The notes below the pieces were generated by a model, which did not search any database, was not told where the DNA came from, and saw only the letters and a list, made by a program, of their open reading frames with translations. This document shows, in pieces, positions 32,990 to 40,780 of a stretch of DNA of 64,000 bases. The DNA lies in assembly GCF_004208635.1 (NCBI RefSeq), contig NZ_CP035806.1:2542001-2606000 (forward strand), given 5' to 3'. This DNA is from Leucobacter triazinivorans (GTDB lineage Bacteria > Actinomycetota > Actinomycetes > Actinomycetales > Microbacteriaceae). Made by a program: the position numbers and the translations under genes. Each line of letters starts with the position of its first letter. Position 1 is the stretch's first letter.

Positions 32990-33021
32990 TCGGAGCGGGG
33001 ATCCTTCGGGTGGGGTGGGGT

Positions 33022-33069
33022 TAGTTGATGAAGGTCAACTATAGGCACTTGATTGATGTATGTCAACTA
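33022..33069 (-). promoter_or_regulatory. Promoter and twin MarR operators of the efflux operon
   Basis: On the minus strand TTGACA (33061-33066) and TATAGT (33038-33043) are separated by exactly 17 bases. A perfect dyad TAGTTGA-N6-TCAACTA (33022-33041) covers the -10 box and start site. A second, weaker dyad TTGA-N10-TCAA (33049-33066) covers the -35 box. Both share GTCAACTA, 28 bases apart. This is the expected design for repression by the MarR protein encoded at the end of the operon. Confidence 0.8.
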
Positions 33070-33148
33070 ACTCGCGGCGCCCGCGCCCCGCCCGCTCCCG
33101 CGCCCCGCCCGGACCATCCCGCGCGCGCCGCTCCCCGCGCCGCTCCCG

Positions 33149-33213
33149 CAGGAGAAAACCACTCGCACAGGACCGAAAGCGCGAAGTGCTCCTGTTTGGG
33201 TGTGCTTCTCCTG
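33149..33213. repeat. 65-base long hairpin upstream of purK
   Basis: Outer arms CAGGAGAA (33149-33156) and TTCTCCTG (33206-33213), inner arms ACAGGA (33167-33172) and TCCTGT (33190-33195), and six further pairs in the symmetric 10-base linkers make one long imperfect stem. It lies in the divergent gap between the efflux and purK genes. It could be a structured purK leader or a MITE-like element. Confidence 0.55.
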
Positions 33214-33289
33214 TCGGAGCGGTGAGGCAGCAGGCCGCGCGGCGGCGAGCGCGGCGGGCAGCCGCCTCAGCGCGCACTCGTAGGGCAGA

Positions 33290-34447
33290 ATGGAGGGCAT
33301 GGGCTTTGAGAGCGGCAGCATCAGGATCGGCGTGATCGGAGGCGGGCAGCTCGCCCGCATGATGGTGCCGCCGGCGATCCATCTGGGCCTGCGCATCAGC
33401 GTGCTGGCCGAGAACGAGGGATCGAGTGCCGCGCGCGCGGCCGACGCGGTGGGCGACTACCGGGATCCCGAGACGGTGTACGCCTTCGCCGAGACCGTCG
33501 ACGTGATCACCTTCGATCACGAGCACGTGCCGGGCGAGATCCTGCGCGAGCTCGAGCGGCGCGGCACCGCGGTGCATCCGCGCCCCGAGGCGCTGCAGTA
33601 CGCGCAGGACAAGATCCTCATGCGGGAGAAGCTGAGCGAGCTCGGCGTGCCGATCCCCGCGTGGGCGGCCGTGGAGGACGAGGCCGAGCTGCAGCGCTTC
33701 ATCGAGGACCGTGGCGGCCGGGCCGTCGTGAAGACCGCGCGGGGCGGCTACGACGGCAAGGGCGTGCGCGTAGTGTCGGACGCCGTCGAGGTGCGCGACT
33801 GGTTCACCGCGCTCGCCGAGGACGGCCGCGGCGGGCACCTGCTCGCCGAGGAGCTCGTCGACTTCACCCGCGAGCTCTCGCAGCTCGTCGCCCGCCGTCC
33901 GAGCGGCGAGACCCGCACCTGGCCGGTCGTCGAGACGATCCAGCGCGACGGCGTCTGCGCCGAGGTGCTGGCCCCGGCCCCGGTGCAGGATCCCGCGACC
34001 CTCGAGGAGGCCGCGCGCATCGGCGCGGCGGTCGCGGAGGGCGTGCAGGTGACCGGGGTGCTCGCGGTCGAGATGTTCGAGGCGAGCGACGGGCGCGTGC
34101 TGGTGAATGAGCTCGCGATGCGCCCGCACAATTCCGGCCACTTCTCGATCGAGGGATCGGTGACGAGCCAGTTCGAGCAGCACCTGCGAGCGGTGTCCGA
34201 TCTGCCGCTCGGCGACACGTCCATGACCGCGCCGGCCGCCGTGATGGTGAACGTGCTGGGCGGGCCCGCCGAGGGGCCGATGCCGACGCGCTACCCGGCC
34301 GTGCTCGCCGAGCATCCGCGCGCAAAGGTGCACAGCTACGACAAGCAGCCCCGCCCGGGGCGCAAGGTGGGGCACGTCACGGTGACGGGTGCGGATCTCG
34401 CCGAGGCGCTCGCCGAGGCGCGCGCCGCCGCGGCGGCGTTCGCCTGA
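33290..34447 (+). CDS. purK: N5-carboxyaminoimidazole ribonucleotide synthase
   Basis: A 385-residue ATP-grasp enzyme that carboxylates AIR to N5-CAIR in purine synthesis. The N-terminal GGGQLARMM loop, the central ATP-grasp part (KTARGGYDGKGVRVV) and the C-terminal RPHNSGHFSIEG block are diagnostic of PurK. ATG 33290 was taken as start. ATG 33299 is possible but would leave GGAGGG only 1 base away. PurE, the next enzyme, is encoded 354 bases downstream, after a repeat-filled gap. Confidence 0.95.
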   Translation: MEGMGFESGSIRIGVIGGGQLARMMVPPAIHLGLRISVLAENEGSSAARAADAVGDYRDPETVYAFAETVDVITFDHEHVPGEILRELERRGTAVHPRPEALQYAQDKILMREKLSELGVPIPAWAAVEDEAELQRFIEDRGGRAVVKTARGGYDGKGVRVVSDAVEVRDWFTALAEDGRGGHLLAEELVDFTRELSQLVARRPSGETRTWPVVETIQRDGVCAEVLAPAPVQDPATLEEAARIGAAVAEGVQVTGVLAVEMFEASDGRVLVNELAMRPHNSGHFSIEGSVTSQFEQHLRAVSDLPLGDTSMTAPAAVMVNVLGGPAEGPMPTRYPAVLAEHPRAKVHSYDKQPRPGRKVGHVTVTGADLAEALAEARAAAAAFA

Positions 34448-34510
34448 GGGGCGGTGATCCGGTGCTGGGCGGTCATCCGGCGCGGTGAGGGAGCGGTCAT
34501 CAGGCGCGAA

Positions 34511-34547
34511 GTCGCAGGATCCGCACCGGGCCGGTGGATCCTGCGAC
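34511..34547. terminator. Strong hairpin after purK
   Basis: Perfect 12-base arms GTCGCAGGATCC and GGATCCTGCGAC are extended inside by ACCGG and CCGGT, lying 64 bases after the purK stop. It shares the TCCTGCGAC core of the tandem array that follows and of the hairpin at 24873. Confidence 0.65.
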
Positions 34548-34551
34548 TCCC

Positions 34552-34681
34552 TGCGGTCGCGCAGGATGACGGGTGAGTGCGGTCGCGCGGGATGACGGGT
34601 GAGTGCGGTCGCGCAGGATGACGGGTGAGTGCGGTCGCGCAGGATGACGGGTGAGTGCGGTCGCGCAGGATGACGGGAGGG
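34552..34681. repeat. Five 26-bp tandem repeats between purK and purE
   Basis: The unit TGCGGTCGCGCAGGATGACG plus GGTGAG is repeated five times with one or two changes. Its GCGCAGGATGACG part resembles a short palindromic repeat type common between bacterial genes. It is not a CRISPR array: the units are adjacent, without spacers. Confidence 0.9.
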
Positions 34682-34697
34682 TCGATCCTTCGAGCCG

Positions 34698-34787
34698 GGG
34701 CGCTTTGCTGATTGAGCGAGCGGAGCGAGTCGAGATCCGGGGCGCTCTGCTGATTGAGCGAGCGGAGCGAGTCGAGATCCGGGGCGG
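34698..34787. repeat. Two 42-bp repeats with TTGAGCGAGCG core
   Basis: Two tandem copies contain GATTGAGCGAGCGGAGCGAG and end in GTCGAGATCCGG, immediately upstream of purE. A variant with TTGAGCGAGCGCAGCG occurs twice at 40654-40693, so this is another dispersed intergenic repeat. Confidence 0.85.
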
Positions 34788-34788
34788 C

Positions 34789-34794
34789 TACGAT
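34789..34794 (+). promoter_or_regulatory. -10 box of a probable leaderless purE transcript
   Basis: TACGAT lies 7 bases before the purE ATG and there is no Shine-Dalgarno sequence, so transcription would begin at or next to the A of ATG. Confidence 0.45.
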
Positions 34795-34801
34795 TGAACC
34801 C

Positions 34802-35320
34802 ATGAGCGAATCCACCGCAGCACCCCTCGTCGGCGTGATCATGGGTAGCGACAGCGACTTCTCGGTGATGAGCGATGCGGTGCAGGCGCTGCGCGAGTTC
34901 GGGATCCCGCACGAGGTCGAGGTGGTCAGCGCGCACCGCACTCCCGACAAGATGGTGAGCTACGCCCGCGAGGCCGCCGCGCGCGGATTGCGGGTGATCA
35001 TCGCGGGGGCGGGCGGCGCCGCGCACCTGCCCGGCATGGTGGCCTCGATGACCACCCTGCCCGTGATCGGCGTGCCGGTGCCGCTCGCGCGACTCGACGG
35101 TCTCGATTCGCTGCTGTCGATCGTGCAGATGCCCGGCGGCATCCCTGTGGCGACGGTCTCGATCGGGGGCGCGAAGAATGCGGGGCTGCTGGCGGCCCGG
35201 ATCCTCGGCACCGGCGATCCCGAACTCTCCGCGCGTCTCGATGCCTACGCCCGGGAGCTCACCGACATGGTCGATGAGAAGAACACGGCGCTGCAGGCGC
35301 GCATCGCCACGGACCGGTAG
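34802..35320 (+). CDS. purE: N5-CAIR mutase
   Basis: A 172-residue class I PurE that moves the carboxyl group of N5-CAIR to give CAIR. Diagnostic motifs are [10 protein letters not shown] (residues 15-24), [24 protein letters not shown] and [19 protein letters not shown]. The start is fixed by the repeat array upstream and a -10 box 7 bases before ATG. The following MFS gene begins immediately after its stop. Confidence 0.96.
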   Translation: MSESTAAPLVGVIMGSDSDFSVMSDAVQALREFGIPHEVEVVSAHRTPDKMVSYAREAAARGLRVIIAGAGGAAHLPGMVASMTTLPVIGVPVPLARLDGLDSLLSIVQMPGGIPVATVSIGGAKNAGLLAARILGTGDPELSARLDAYARELTDMVDEKNTALQARIATDR

Positions 35321-36565
35321 GTGACGGCCGCGGGCGGGCACGACGCGGCATCGGAGGCGCGGGATCCCCGGGCCGCGGCGGGGAGCCGCCGGTATCGTCG
35401 CGCGCTGATCGCCCTGTTCTGCGCGGGCCTCGCGACCTTCGCGCAGATGTACTCGCCGCAGGGGCTGCTGCCCGCCATCGCGACGGAGTTCGGGATCGGA
35501 GCGGGGGCCTCGTCGTGGGCCGTGGGCGCCACGACGATCGGTGTGGCGCTGGGCGTGCTGCCGTGGGCGCGCCTCTCGGACCGTATCGGCCGGGTGCGGG
35601 CCATGCGCGTCGCAATGTCGGCGGCGATGCTGGTCGGACTGGCCGCGCCGTTCGCGCCGGGCTTCGAGCTCTTCATCGCCGCGCGTCTGCTCGAGGGCAT
35701 CGCGCTCGCGGGGCTCCCCGCTGTCGCCGTCACGGCGATCGCCGAGACCGTGCGGCCCTTCGCGCTCGGCGGCGCGGTCGGCACCTACATCGCGGGCACC
35801 ACCATCGGCGGGTTGGCGGGGCGCATCATCGCCGCCGAGGTGGGCGAGCCGTTCGGCTGGCGCTGGGGCATGGCCGCGGTGGCGATGCTCGCCGCGGTGG
35901 CCGTGCTCGTGTTCCTGGTGCGCATCCCGCCGACGGCGATGGCGCCGGCGGTGCCGCCGTCGCTGGTCGCCGCACTGTCGGCGAATCTGCGCAGCCCGGG
36001 GGTCATGGTGCTCGTGGCGCAGGCGTTCCTGCTGATGGGCGGCTTCGTCGCGGCGTACAACTACCTGGCGTTCCGGCTGCAGCACGATCCGTTCGAGCTG
36101 AGTCTGGCGCAGACGTCCTGGATCTTCCTCGCGTATCTCGCGGGAGCCGCTGCGTCGCGCTGGGTGTGGCCGGCGACGCGCCGTATTCCTCCGACGGCGG
36201 TGCTGCTCGGGTGCATCGGCATCATGCTCGGGGGGATCGCGCTCACGCTGCTCGCCTGGTTGCCCGCGGTGATCCTCGGTCTCGTGCTCTTCACCGGAGC
36301 CTTCTTCGCGGCGCACTCCATTGCGAGCGGCCTCGTCGAGCGCCGCGCGCGCCCCGATGGGCGGAGCCTCGCGCCCCCGCTCTACACGCTCGGCTACTAC
36401 GCGGGTTCGAGCGTGCTGGGCTGGCTCGGGGGTGTGGCCTTCGGGTGGGGCGGGTGGATCGGCACCGTGCTGATGGTGGTCGGCTCGGCGGTCGCGGCCG
36501 GACTGCTGGCGTGGGCGTATGCGCGATCGGCGGGTGGGATCGCCGCGGCCGACTCGCGGTCGTGA
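35321..36565 (+). CDS. MFS transporter, YnfM-like 12-TM
   Basis: A 414-residue major facilitator protein with about 12 helices (FCAGLATFAQMYSPQGLLPA, then WARLSDRIGRVRAMR as the loop 2-3 motif). It resembles the YnfM/inner-membrane exporter branch, with unknown substrate. GTG 35321 directly follows the purE TAG with no gap, so it is probably co-transcribed and translationally coupled with purE. A role in purine or nucleoside export is possible from context only. Confidence 0.88.
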   Translation: MTAAGGHDAASEARDPRAAAGSRRYRRALIALFCAGLATFAQMYSPQGLLPAIATEFGIGAGASSWAVGATTIGVALGVLPWARLSDRIGRVRAMRVAMSAAMLVGLAAPFAPGFELFIAARLLEGIALAGLPAVAVTAIAETVRPFALGGAVGTYIAGTTIGGLAGRIIAAEVGEPFGWRWGMAAVAMLAAVAVLVFLVRIPPTAMAPAVPPSLVAALSANLRSPGVMVLVAQAFLLMGGFVAAYNYLAFRLQHDPFELSLAQTSWIFLAYLAGAAASRWVWPATRRIPPTAVLLGCIGIMLGGIALTLLAWLPAVILGLVLFTGAFFAAHSIASGLVERRARPDGRSLAPPLYTLGYYAGSSVLGWLGGVAFGWGGWIGTVLMVVGSAVAAGLLAWAYARSAGGIAAADSRS

Positions 36566-36650
36566 GTGGGCCTGGCCCCGGCCCGCGGTCGTGAGTGGGC
36601 CCCCGGCCCCGACCCGGGTCCCGCCGGCGCCGGCTCTGCCCCCACATGTC

Positions 36651-36707
36651 TTCGCGCGTCAGAAGCTGCGGCCATTCTTGGGTTTTGGCGACAACTTGTG
36701 ACGCGCG
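36651..36707. repeat. Third, diverged copy of the CGCGCGTCA palindrome
   Basis: CGCGCGTCA and TGACGCGCG arms enclose a core with GGCCATT and GTTTTGGCGACAAC that aligns with the 59-bp elements at 13159 and 13284. Inner paired bases have changed on both sides (CCAAA/TTTGG there, GCCA/TGGC here), which supports selection for the fold. It is again located between convergent genes and again followed by a G-rich array. Confidence 0.8.
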
Positions 36708-36806
36708 TTTGCGGGTGCAGGGGTGGGCGCGCGTCGGCGGGTGCAGGGGTGGGCGCGTTTGCGGGTGCAGGGGTGGGCGCGCTGCGGGTGCAGGGGTGGG
36801 CGCGCA
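36708..36806. repeat. G-rich tandem array next to the third palindrome
   Basis: Four units contain GCGGGTGCAGGGGTGGGCGC, joined by short variable linkers. The array ends about 15 bases before the stop of the convergent glycosyltransferase. The rest of 36566-36650 holds two copies of CGCGGTCGTGAGTGGGC and no gene. Confidence 0.85.
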
Positions 36807-36820
36807 GGTGCCGGGTGCCC

Positions 36821-37939
36821 TCAGAGGTTCGCGTGCATCTCCCACAACTGCCACGCGGCGCCGTACCAGCTGAACCCGCGGCTGCGGTCGCAGGCGAGCA
36901 CCGAGAGCTGGGCGCGCGCGTCGTCGTCGCGCATCAGGCGCGTGTACTCGGCTGAGAACGCGCCGGCCGTGTCGGCTGCGACGCCGGCATCGAACACGAT
37001 CTCGGCCGTCGCGGGATGGCCGGCGTGCAGCACGGGAACCGCGGCGCACAGCGCGCCGAGCAGCGCGTAGCCGGTGCCGGCGAATGCCTGCGGCTGCACG
37101 AGCAGTGCGGCGCCCGAGAGTACGGCGCCGAGATCGGCGAGTTCGCGAGCGCGCACGGGCAGCACCCGCTCGCGCAGCTCATCCGGCACCGCGGTGGCGC
37201 CGGTGTCGTCGCCATCGCGGTCGCGGGGGGAGACCCCGGGATCGAAACCCTCGAGCACCACGAGCGGCGGCAGCGAGGCGTCCAGGCGCATCGCGTCGAA
37301 GATCCACTCGAGTCGGCCGTGCTCGCCGCTCATCGCGGTGGTCACCGTGTAGCGCTCGGGCAGCCCCAGCGCGCTGCGTCGCTCCGCAGCATCGGGGCCC
37401 TCGCGCAGCTCGGCGGGCGGGGCGAGCTGGATCACCTGCACCGGGAGGTGCTCGCCGTATTGCTGCTGCAGCACCCGCGCGGTGGCGTGGGTGGGGGTGA
37501 GGATCACGTCGGCGAGCTTCACCGCGCGGCGGGTGAAGGCGCGGAAGAGTCGCGCCTGCGAGCTGCCGAGCACCGCGGGGGCCTCCCACGCGATGGCGTG
37601 GGGAATGGTCACCGAGGTCTGCGAGCCATCGTCCTCTCCGCGGGAGCGCAGGGGCATCATGGGGGTGAGCGCGTGCACGAATTCGCCGTCGAGCGGGCGG
37701 GCGGTGGTGCCGCTCTGCCAGACGAGGGGCAGCAGGTTGGCGCGGATCGGCAGGTGTTCGATGCGGATCAGCGGCGACTCGAACGCCGGCGCCTCGCTGC
37801 CGCGGCCCACCAGGAATCGGGCGCTGCAGCCACGCGGTGCGGTCGCGGCGATCGCGCGGGTGAGGTCTCGGGCGGCGGCTGATTGGAGATCGGCCTCCCA
37901 ATCGGGAAACGGTTCGGCGATGAGTGTAAGCGTCGCCAT
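36821..37939 (-). CDS. GT4-like glycosyltransferase
   Basis: A 372-residue GT-B-type glycosyltransferase. The N terminus MATLTLIAEPFPDWEADLQ is followed by ITLTPTHATARVLQQQYG-like sequence (residues about 155-180) and a C-terminal nucleotide-sugar part with QAFAGTGYALLGALCAAVPVL, the E-x7-E-like block of GT4 enzymes in weakened form. AAGGGGGA gives a strong ribosome site for ATG 37939. Longer extensions upstream lack coding character. It stands alone on this strand, divergent from galE, and the acceptor is unknown. Confidence 0.82.
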   Translation of the reverse strand: MATLTLIAEPFPDWEADLQSAAARDLTRAIAATAPRGCSARFLVGRGSEAPAFESPLIRIEHLPIRANLLPLVWQSGTTARPLDGEFVHALTPMMPLRSRGEDDGSQTSVTIPHAIAWEAPAVLGSSQARLFRAFTRRAVKLADVILTPTHATARVLQQQYGEHLPVQVIQLAPPAELREGPDAAERRSALGLPERYTVTTAMSGEHGRLEWIFDAMRLDASLPPLVVLEGFDPGVSPRDRDGDDTGATAVPDELRERVLPVRARELADLGAVLSGAALLVQPQAFAGTGYALLGALCAAVPVLHAGHPATAEIVFDAGVAADTAGAFSAEYTRLMRDDDARAQLSVLACDRSRGFSWYGAAWQLWEMHANL

Positions 37940-38174
37940 ATCGTCCCCCTTCGCAGTCGTGCTTCGGCGCCGCACCCGAATCCGGCCGAAGTTCTGCTGG
38001 CACTCATTGTATTGAGTTCGCGCACCAAAAGCCTGGGGGATCGATCCGCACGTTCGGCAACAGCTGATGCTGTGATGCAAATGTGATCTTTGGGTGCCGT
38101 CGTCGGATTCGGGATCGGTCCCGCCGTTCTGCGCGGCGACGCCGTTTCGACGGCCTTCGCGCAGATCGTCCAAG

Positions 38175-38180
38175 TACCCT
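38175..38180 (+). promoter_or_regulatory. -10 box of a probable leaderless galE transcript
   Basis: TACCCT ends 7 bases before the galE ATG and no Shine-Dalgarno sequence is present. The rest of 37940-38187 is the divergent promoter region, with an AT-richer patch around 38005-38030. Confidence 0.4.
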
Positions 38181-38187
38181 GTTGCGT

Positions 38188-39201
38188 ATGCGTGTATTGC
38201 TGACAGGTGGCGCCGGGTACATCGGATCGCACACCGCACTGGTGCTGGTGGAGCGCGGCCACGAGGTCGTCGTGCTCGACGACTTCTCGAACAGCAGTCC
38301 TGAGGCGGTGCGCCGGGTCGAGCAGCTCACGGGATCGCGGATCCCGGTGGTCGAGGCCGATCTGGCCGATCGCGCCGCCACCGCGGCGGCTCTCGACGGC
38401 GTCGGCTTCGACGCCGTGATCCACCTCGCCGGACTCAAGGCCGTCGGGGAGTCGGTGGCAGAACCCGCGCGCTACTACCGGGTCAACCTCGATTCGACGC
38501 TCGTGCTGCTCGACCTGATGCGCGAGCGCGGGGTGACCGAGCTGGTCTTCAGCTCGTCTGCCACGGTCTACGGCGATCCGCTGCGCTCGCCGATCGACGA
38601 GGCGCACCGCGCGGGTGTCGGGCTCACCAACCCCTACGGCTGGTCGAAGTTCATGAACGAGCAGATCATTCGCGACGTGCAGGCCTCGTGGCCCGAGCTG
38701 GGTGCGGTGCTGCTGCGCTATTTCAACCCGGTCGGGGCCCACCCGTCGGGCCGGATCGGCGAGGATCCCGCGGGGATCCCGAACAACCTCATGCCGTTCA
38801 TCGCGCAGGTCGCGGTGGGCAAGCGCGAGCGGCTCAGCGTCTTCGGCAATGCGTATCCGACCGTCGACGGCACCGGGGTGCGCGACTACATCCACGTCAT
38901 GGATCTCGCCGAAGGCCACGTGGCCGCGCTCGAGCGCCTCTCGGCGGGGGTCGAGACCTACAACCTCGGCTCGGGCACCGGATCGAGCGTGCTCGAGGTC
39001 GTGCGCGCGTTCGAGGGGGCCTCGGGCCGCCCGGTGCCCTACGTCGTCGCGCCGCCGCGCGCCGGCGACGTGGCCGAGGTGGTGGCCGATCCGGCGCGCG
39101 CCAACGAGCGGCTCGGGTGGCGCACGACGCGCAGCCTCGCAGACGCGTGCCGCGACGCGTGGGCGTGGCAGTCGGCGAATCCGGATGGCTATCGCGCATG
39201 A
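38188..39201 (+). CDS. galE: UDP-glucose 4-epimerase
   Basis: A 337-residue short-chain dehydrogenase/reductase-family epimerase. GGAGYIGSH (residues 7-15) binds NAD, SSSATVYG and Y-x3-K (YGWSK) give the catalytic Ser/Tyr/Lys, and FNPVGAHPSG and the ending GWRTTRSLADACRDAWAWQ are typical of GalE. It supplies UDP-galactose or a UDP-HexNAc epimer for the surface polymers made by the following genes. Its stop overlaps the next ATG (ATGA). Confidence 0.96.
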   Translation: MRVLLTGGAGYIGSHTALVLVERGHEVVVLDDFSNSSPEAVRRVEQLTGSRIPVVEADLADRAATAAALDGVGFDAVIHLAGLKAVGESVAEPARYYRVNLDSTLVLLDLMRERGVTELVFSSSATVYGDPLRSPIDEAHRAGVGLTNPYGWSKFMNEQIIRDVQASWPELGAVLLRYFNPVGAHPSGRIGEDPAGIPNNLMPFIAQVAVGKRERLSVFGNAYPTVDGTGVRDYIHVMDLAEGHVAALERLSAGVETYNLGSGTGSSVLEVVRAFEGASGRPVPYVVAPPRAGDVAEVVADPARANERLGWRTTRSLADACRDAWAWQSANPDGYRA

Positions 39202-40643
39202 GCCTCGATCTCGAGCGGCCGCTCCGCAACCCGGACACGGGTTCTGCGCCGCTCATGAGCAAGCGCGCCCGGTGGCTCGTGGTGATCGGCTTCCTGCTGC
39301 CGGGCAGCGCGCAGGTGCTGGCCGGCAGCCGCAGGCTCGGCCGCTTCGGGCTCGCGGCGACGCTCGTGCTCATCCTGGGCGGCGTCGCGGCCCTGCTCGG
39401 GCTGCTGTTCGCGCGCGTGGCCACGCTCTCCGTGTTCACGAACGGCTTCGTGCTGCTGGCGCTGCAGATCCTGCTCATCGCCTACGCGCTGCTGTGGTTG
39501 GTTCTGGGGTTCGACACGCTGCGCCTCACGCGTCTCGTGCGCGTGCAGCCCGGCTGGCGCGTGCCGGTCGCGATCCTGTCGGTGCTGCTGACGCTGGTGC
39601 CGTCGGCCGGGGCGGCCTGGGCCGCCACCACGGTGGGGGCGGGGCGCAGCCTGCTGGGCGACCTGTTCCAGGGGGCGCCCGCGGTGGAGCCGGTCGACGG
39701 CCGCTACAACATCCTGCTGCTCGGCACCGATGCGGGGGCCGACCGCGAGGGCTTGCGGCCCGACAGCATCTCGCTCGTCAGCGTCGATGCCGAGACCGGG
39801 CAGTCGGTGATCATCGGACTGCCGCGGGAGCTGGTGCAGATGCCGTTCCCGGAGGACTCGCCGATGCTCGACGTGCACCCCAACGGGTTCTGCGTGGGGC
39901 CCAACGCGTTCGGGCCCTACGGCGGCTGCCTCACCGGGTATCTCAACGGCCTGCACGCCGAGCTCGAGCAGACGGCGGAGATCGTCGAGGCCGAGGGGCT
40001 GCCCGAGGAGTTCGCGCACCTCTACGACGGGATGTACGCCGATGCGCACTCGCGCGGGTCGTCGCCGGGCATCGAGGCGACGAAGGACGCGGTGACCGGG
40101 GCGACGGGGCTGGAGGTGCAGTTCTACGTGCTGGTGAACATGGACGCCTTCTCGAGCCTCATCGACGCCCTCGGCGGTGTCACGATCGACGTGCAGGAGC
40201 GCCTGCCGGTCGGGGGCCAGATCGACGAGTACACGGGCGAACTGGTCGGGGTGCAGCAGTGGATCGAGCCGGGCGAGCAGCAGCTGGACGGGTTCGCGGC
40301 GCAGTGGTACGCGCGCTCGCGCTACGGTTCGGCGAACGGCGACTACGACCGCATGCAGCGTCAGCGCGAGCTGCAGGCGGCGATCCTCGCGCAGATGAAT
40401 CCGGCGAACGTGCTCACGAAGTTCCAAGACGTCGCCGCGGTGGGCGGCGAGCTGGTCGACACCGACATTCCGCAGTCGATGCTGGGCCGGTTCGTCGACC
40501 TCGCCACGAAGGCCCGCGAGCACGCGCCGGTCAACGTCGAGCTCGTGCCGCCGGCGGTCGATCCCGAGATGCCCGACTACGCCGCGATCCACCGGCTCGT
40601 CGCCGACGGGGTGGCGGCCGCGTCGCCGGTCGAGGAGGAGTAG
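39198..40643 (+). CDS. LytR-CpsA-Psr (LCP) family transferase
   Basis: A 481-residue membrane protein that would transfer a lipid-linked polymer to peptidoglycan. Four hydrophobic helices (about residues 25-145) are followed by an extracellular LCP domain (residues about 167-400) with LLLGTDAG, RPDSISLVSVD, and the Arg-rich block WYARSRYGSANGDYDRMQRQ that binds the lipid pyrophosphate. The N terminus has more helices than the usual single one. ATG 39198 overlaps the galE stop. The setting amid glycosyltransferases fits attachment of a teichoic or teichuronic-type polymer. Confidence 0.93.
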   Translation: MSLDLERPLRNPDTGSAPLMSKRARWLVVIGFLLPGSAQVLAGSRRLGRFGLAATLVLILGGVAALLGLLFARVATLSVFTNGFVLLALQILLIAYALLWLVLGFDTLRLTRLVRVQPGWRVPVAILSVLLTLVPSAGAAWAATTVGAGRSLLGDLFQGAPAVEPVDGRYNILLLGTDAGADREGLRPDSISLVSVDAETGQSVIIGLPRELVQMPFPEDSPMLDVHPNGFCVGPNAFGPYGGCLTGYLNGLHAELEQTAEIVEAEGLPEEFAHLYDGMYADAHSRGSSPGIEATKDAVTGATGLEVQFYVLVNMDAFSSLIDALGGVTIDVQERLPVGGQIDEYTGELVGVQQWIEPGEQQLDGFAAQWYARSRYGSANGDYDRMQRQRELQAAILAQMNPANVLTKFQDVAAVGGELVDTDIPQSMLGRFVDLATKAREHAPVNVELVPPAVDPEMPDYAAIHRLVADGVAAASPVEEE

Positions 40644-40710
40644 CGCCCGCGGGTTGAGCGAGCGCAGCGCCCGCTGGTTGAGCGAGCGCAGCGTGTCGAA
40701 ACCGCTCGGC
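40644..40710. repeat. Two copies of TTGAGCGAGCGCAGCG repeat
   Basis: TTGAGCGAGCGCAGCG occurs at 40654 and 40678, with the second followed by TGTCGAAACCGC. This is the same family as 34698-34787. It lies in the gap after the LCP gene. Confidence 0.8.
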
Positions 40711-40742
40711 GGAGCATCGACGACGATCCGGGCGCACCCTGG

Positions 40743-40771
40743 GTGAACCTCGGATGGCGCGTCGGTAAACT
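40743..40771 (+). promoter_or_regulatory. Promoter of the OpgB-like gene, leaderless
   Basis: GTGAAC (40743-40748) and TAAACT (40766-40771) have a 17-base spacer. TAAACT ends 9 bases before GTG 40781 and there is no ribosome site, so the message probably starts at the start codon. Confidence 0.55.
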
Positions 40772-40780
40772 TGCGGCACT

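Noticed and set aside
34552..34681. Tandem repeats considered as a CRISPR array
   Set aside because: The 26-base units are directly adjacent without unique spacers and no cas genes are nearby.
33035..36316. Minus-strand frame of about 1090 codons opposite purK, purE and the MFS gene
   Set aside because: It crosses repeat arrays and three well-supported genes and gives only Arg/His/Gly-rich sequence.
38702..40657. Second long + strand frame overlapping galE and the LCP gene
   Set aside because: It is a shifted-frame shadow of the LCP gene with no recognisable domain.
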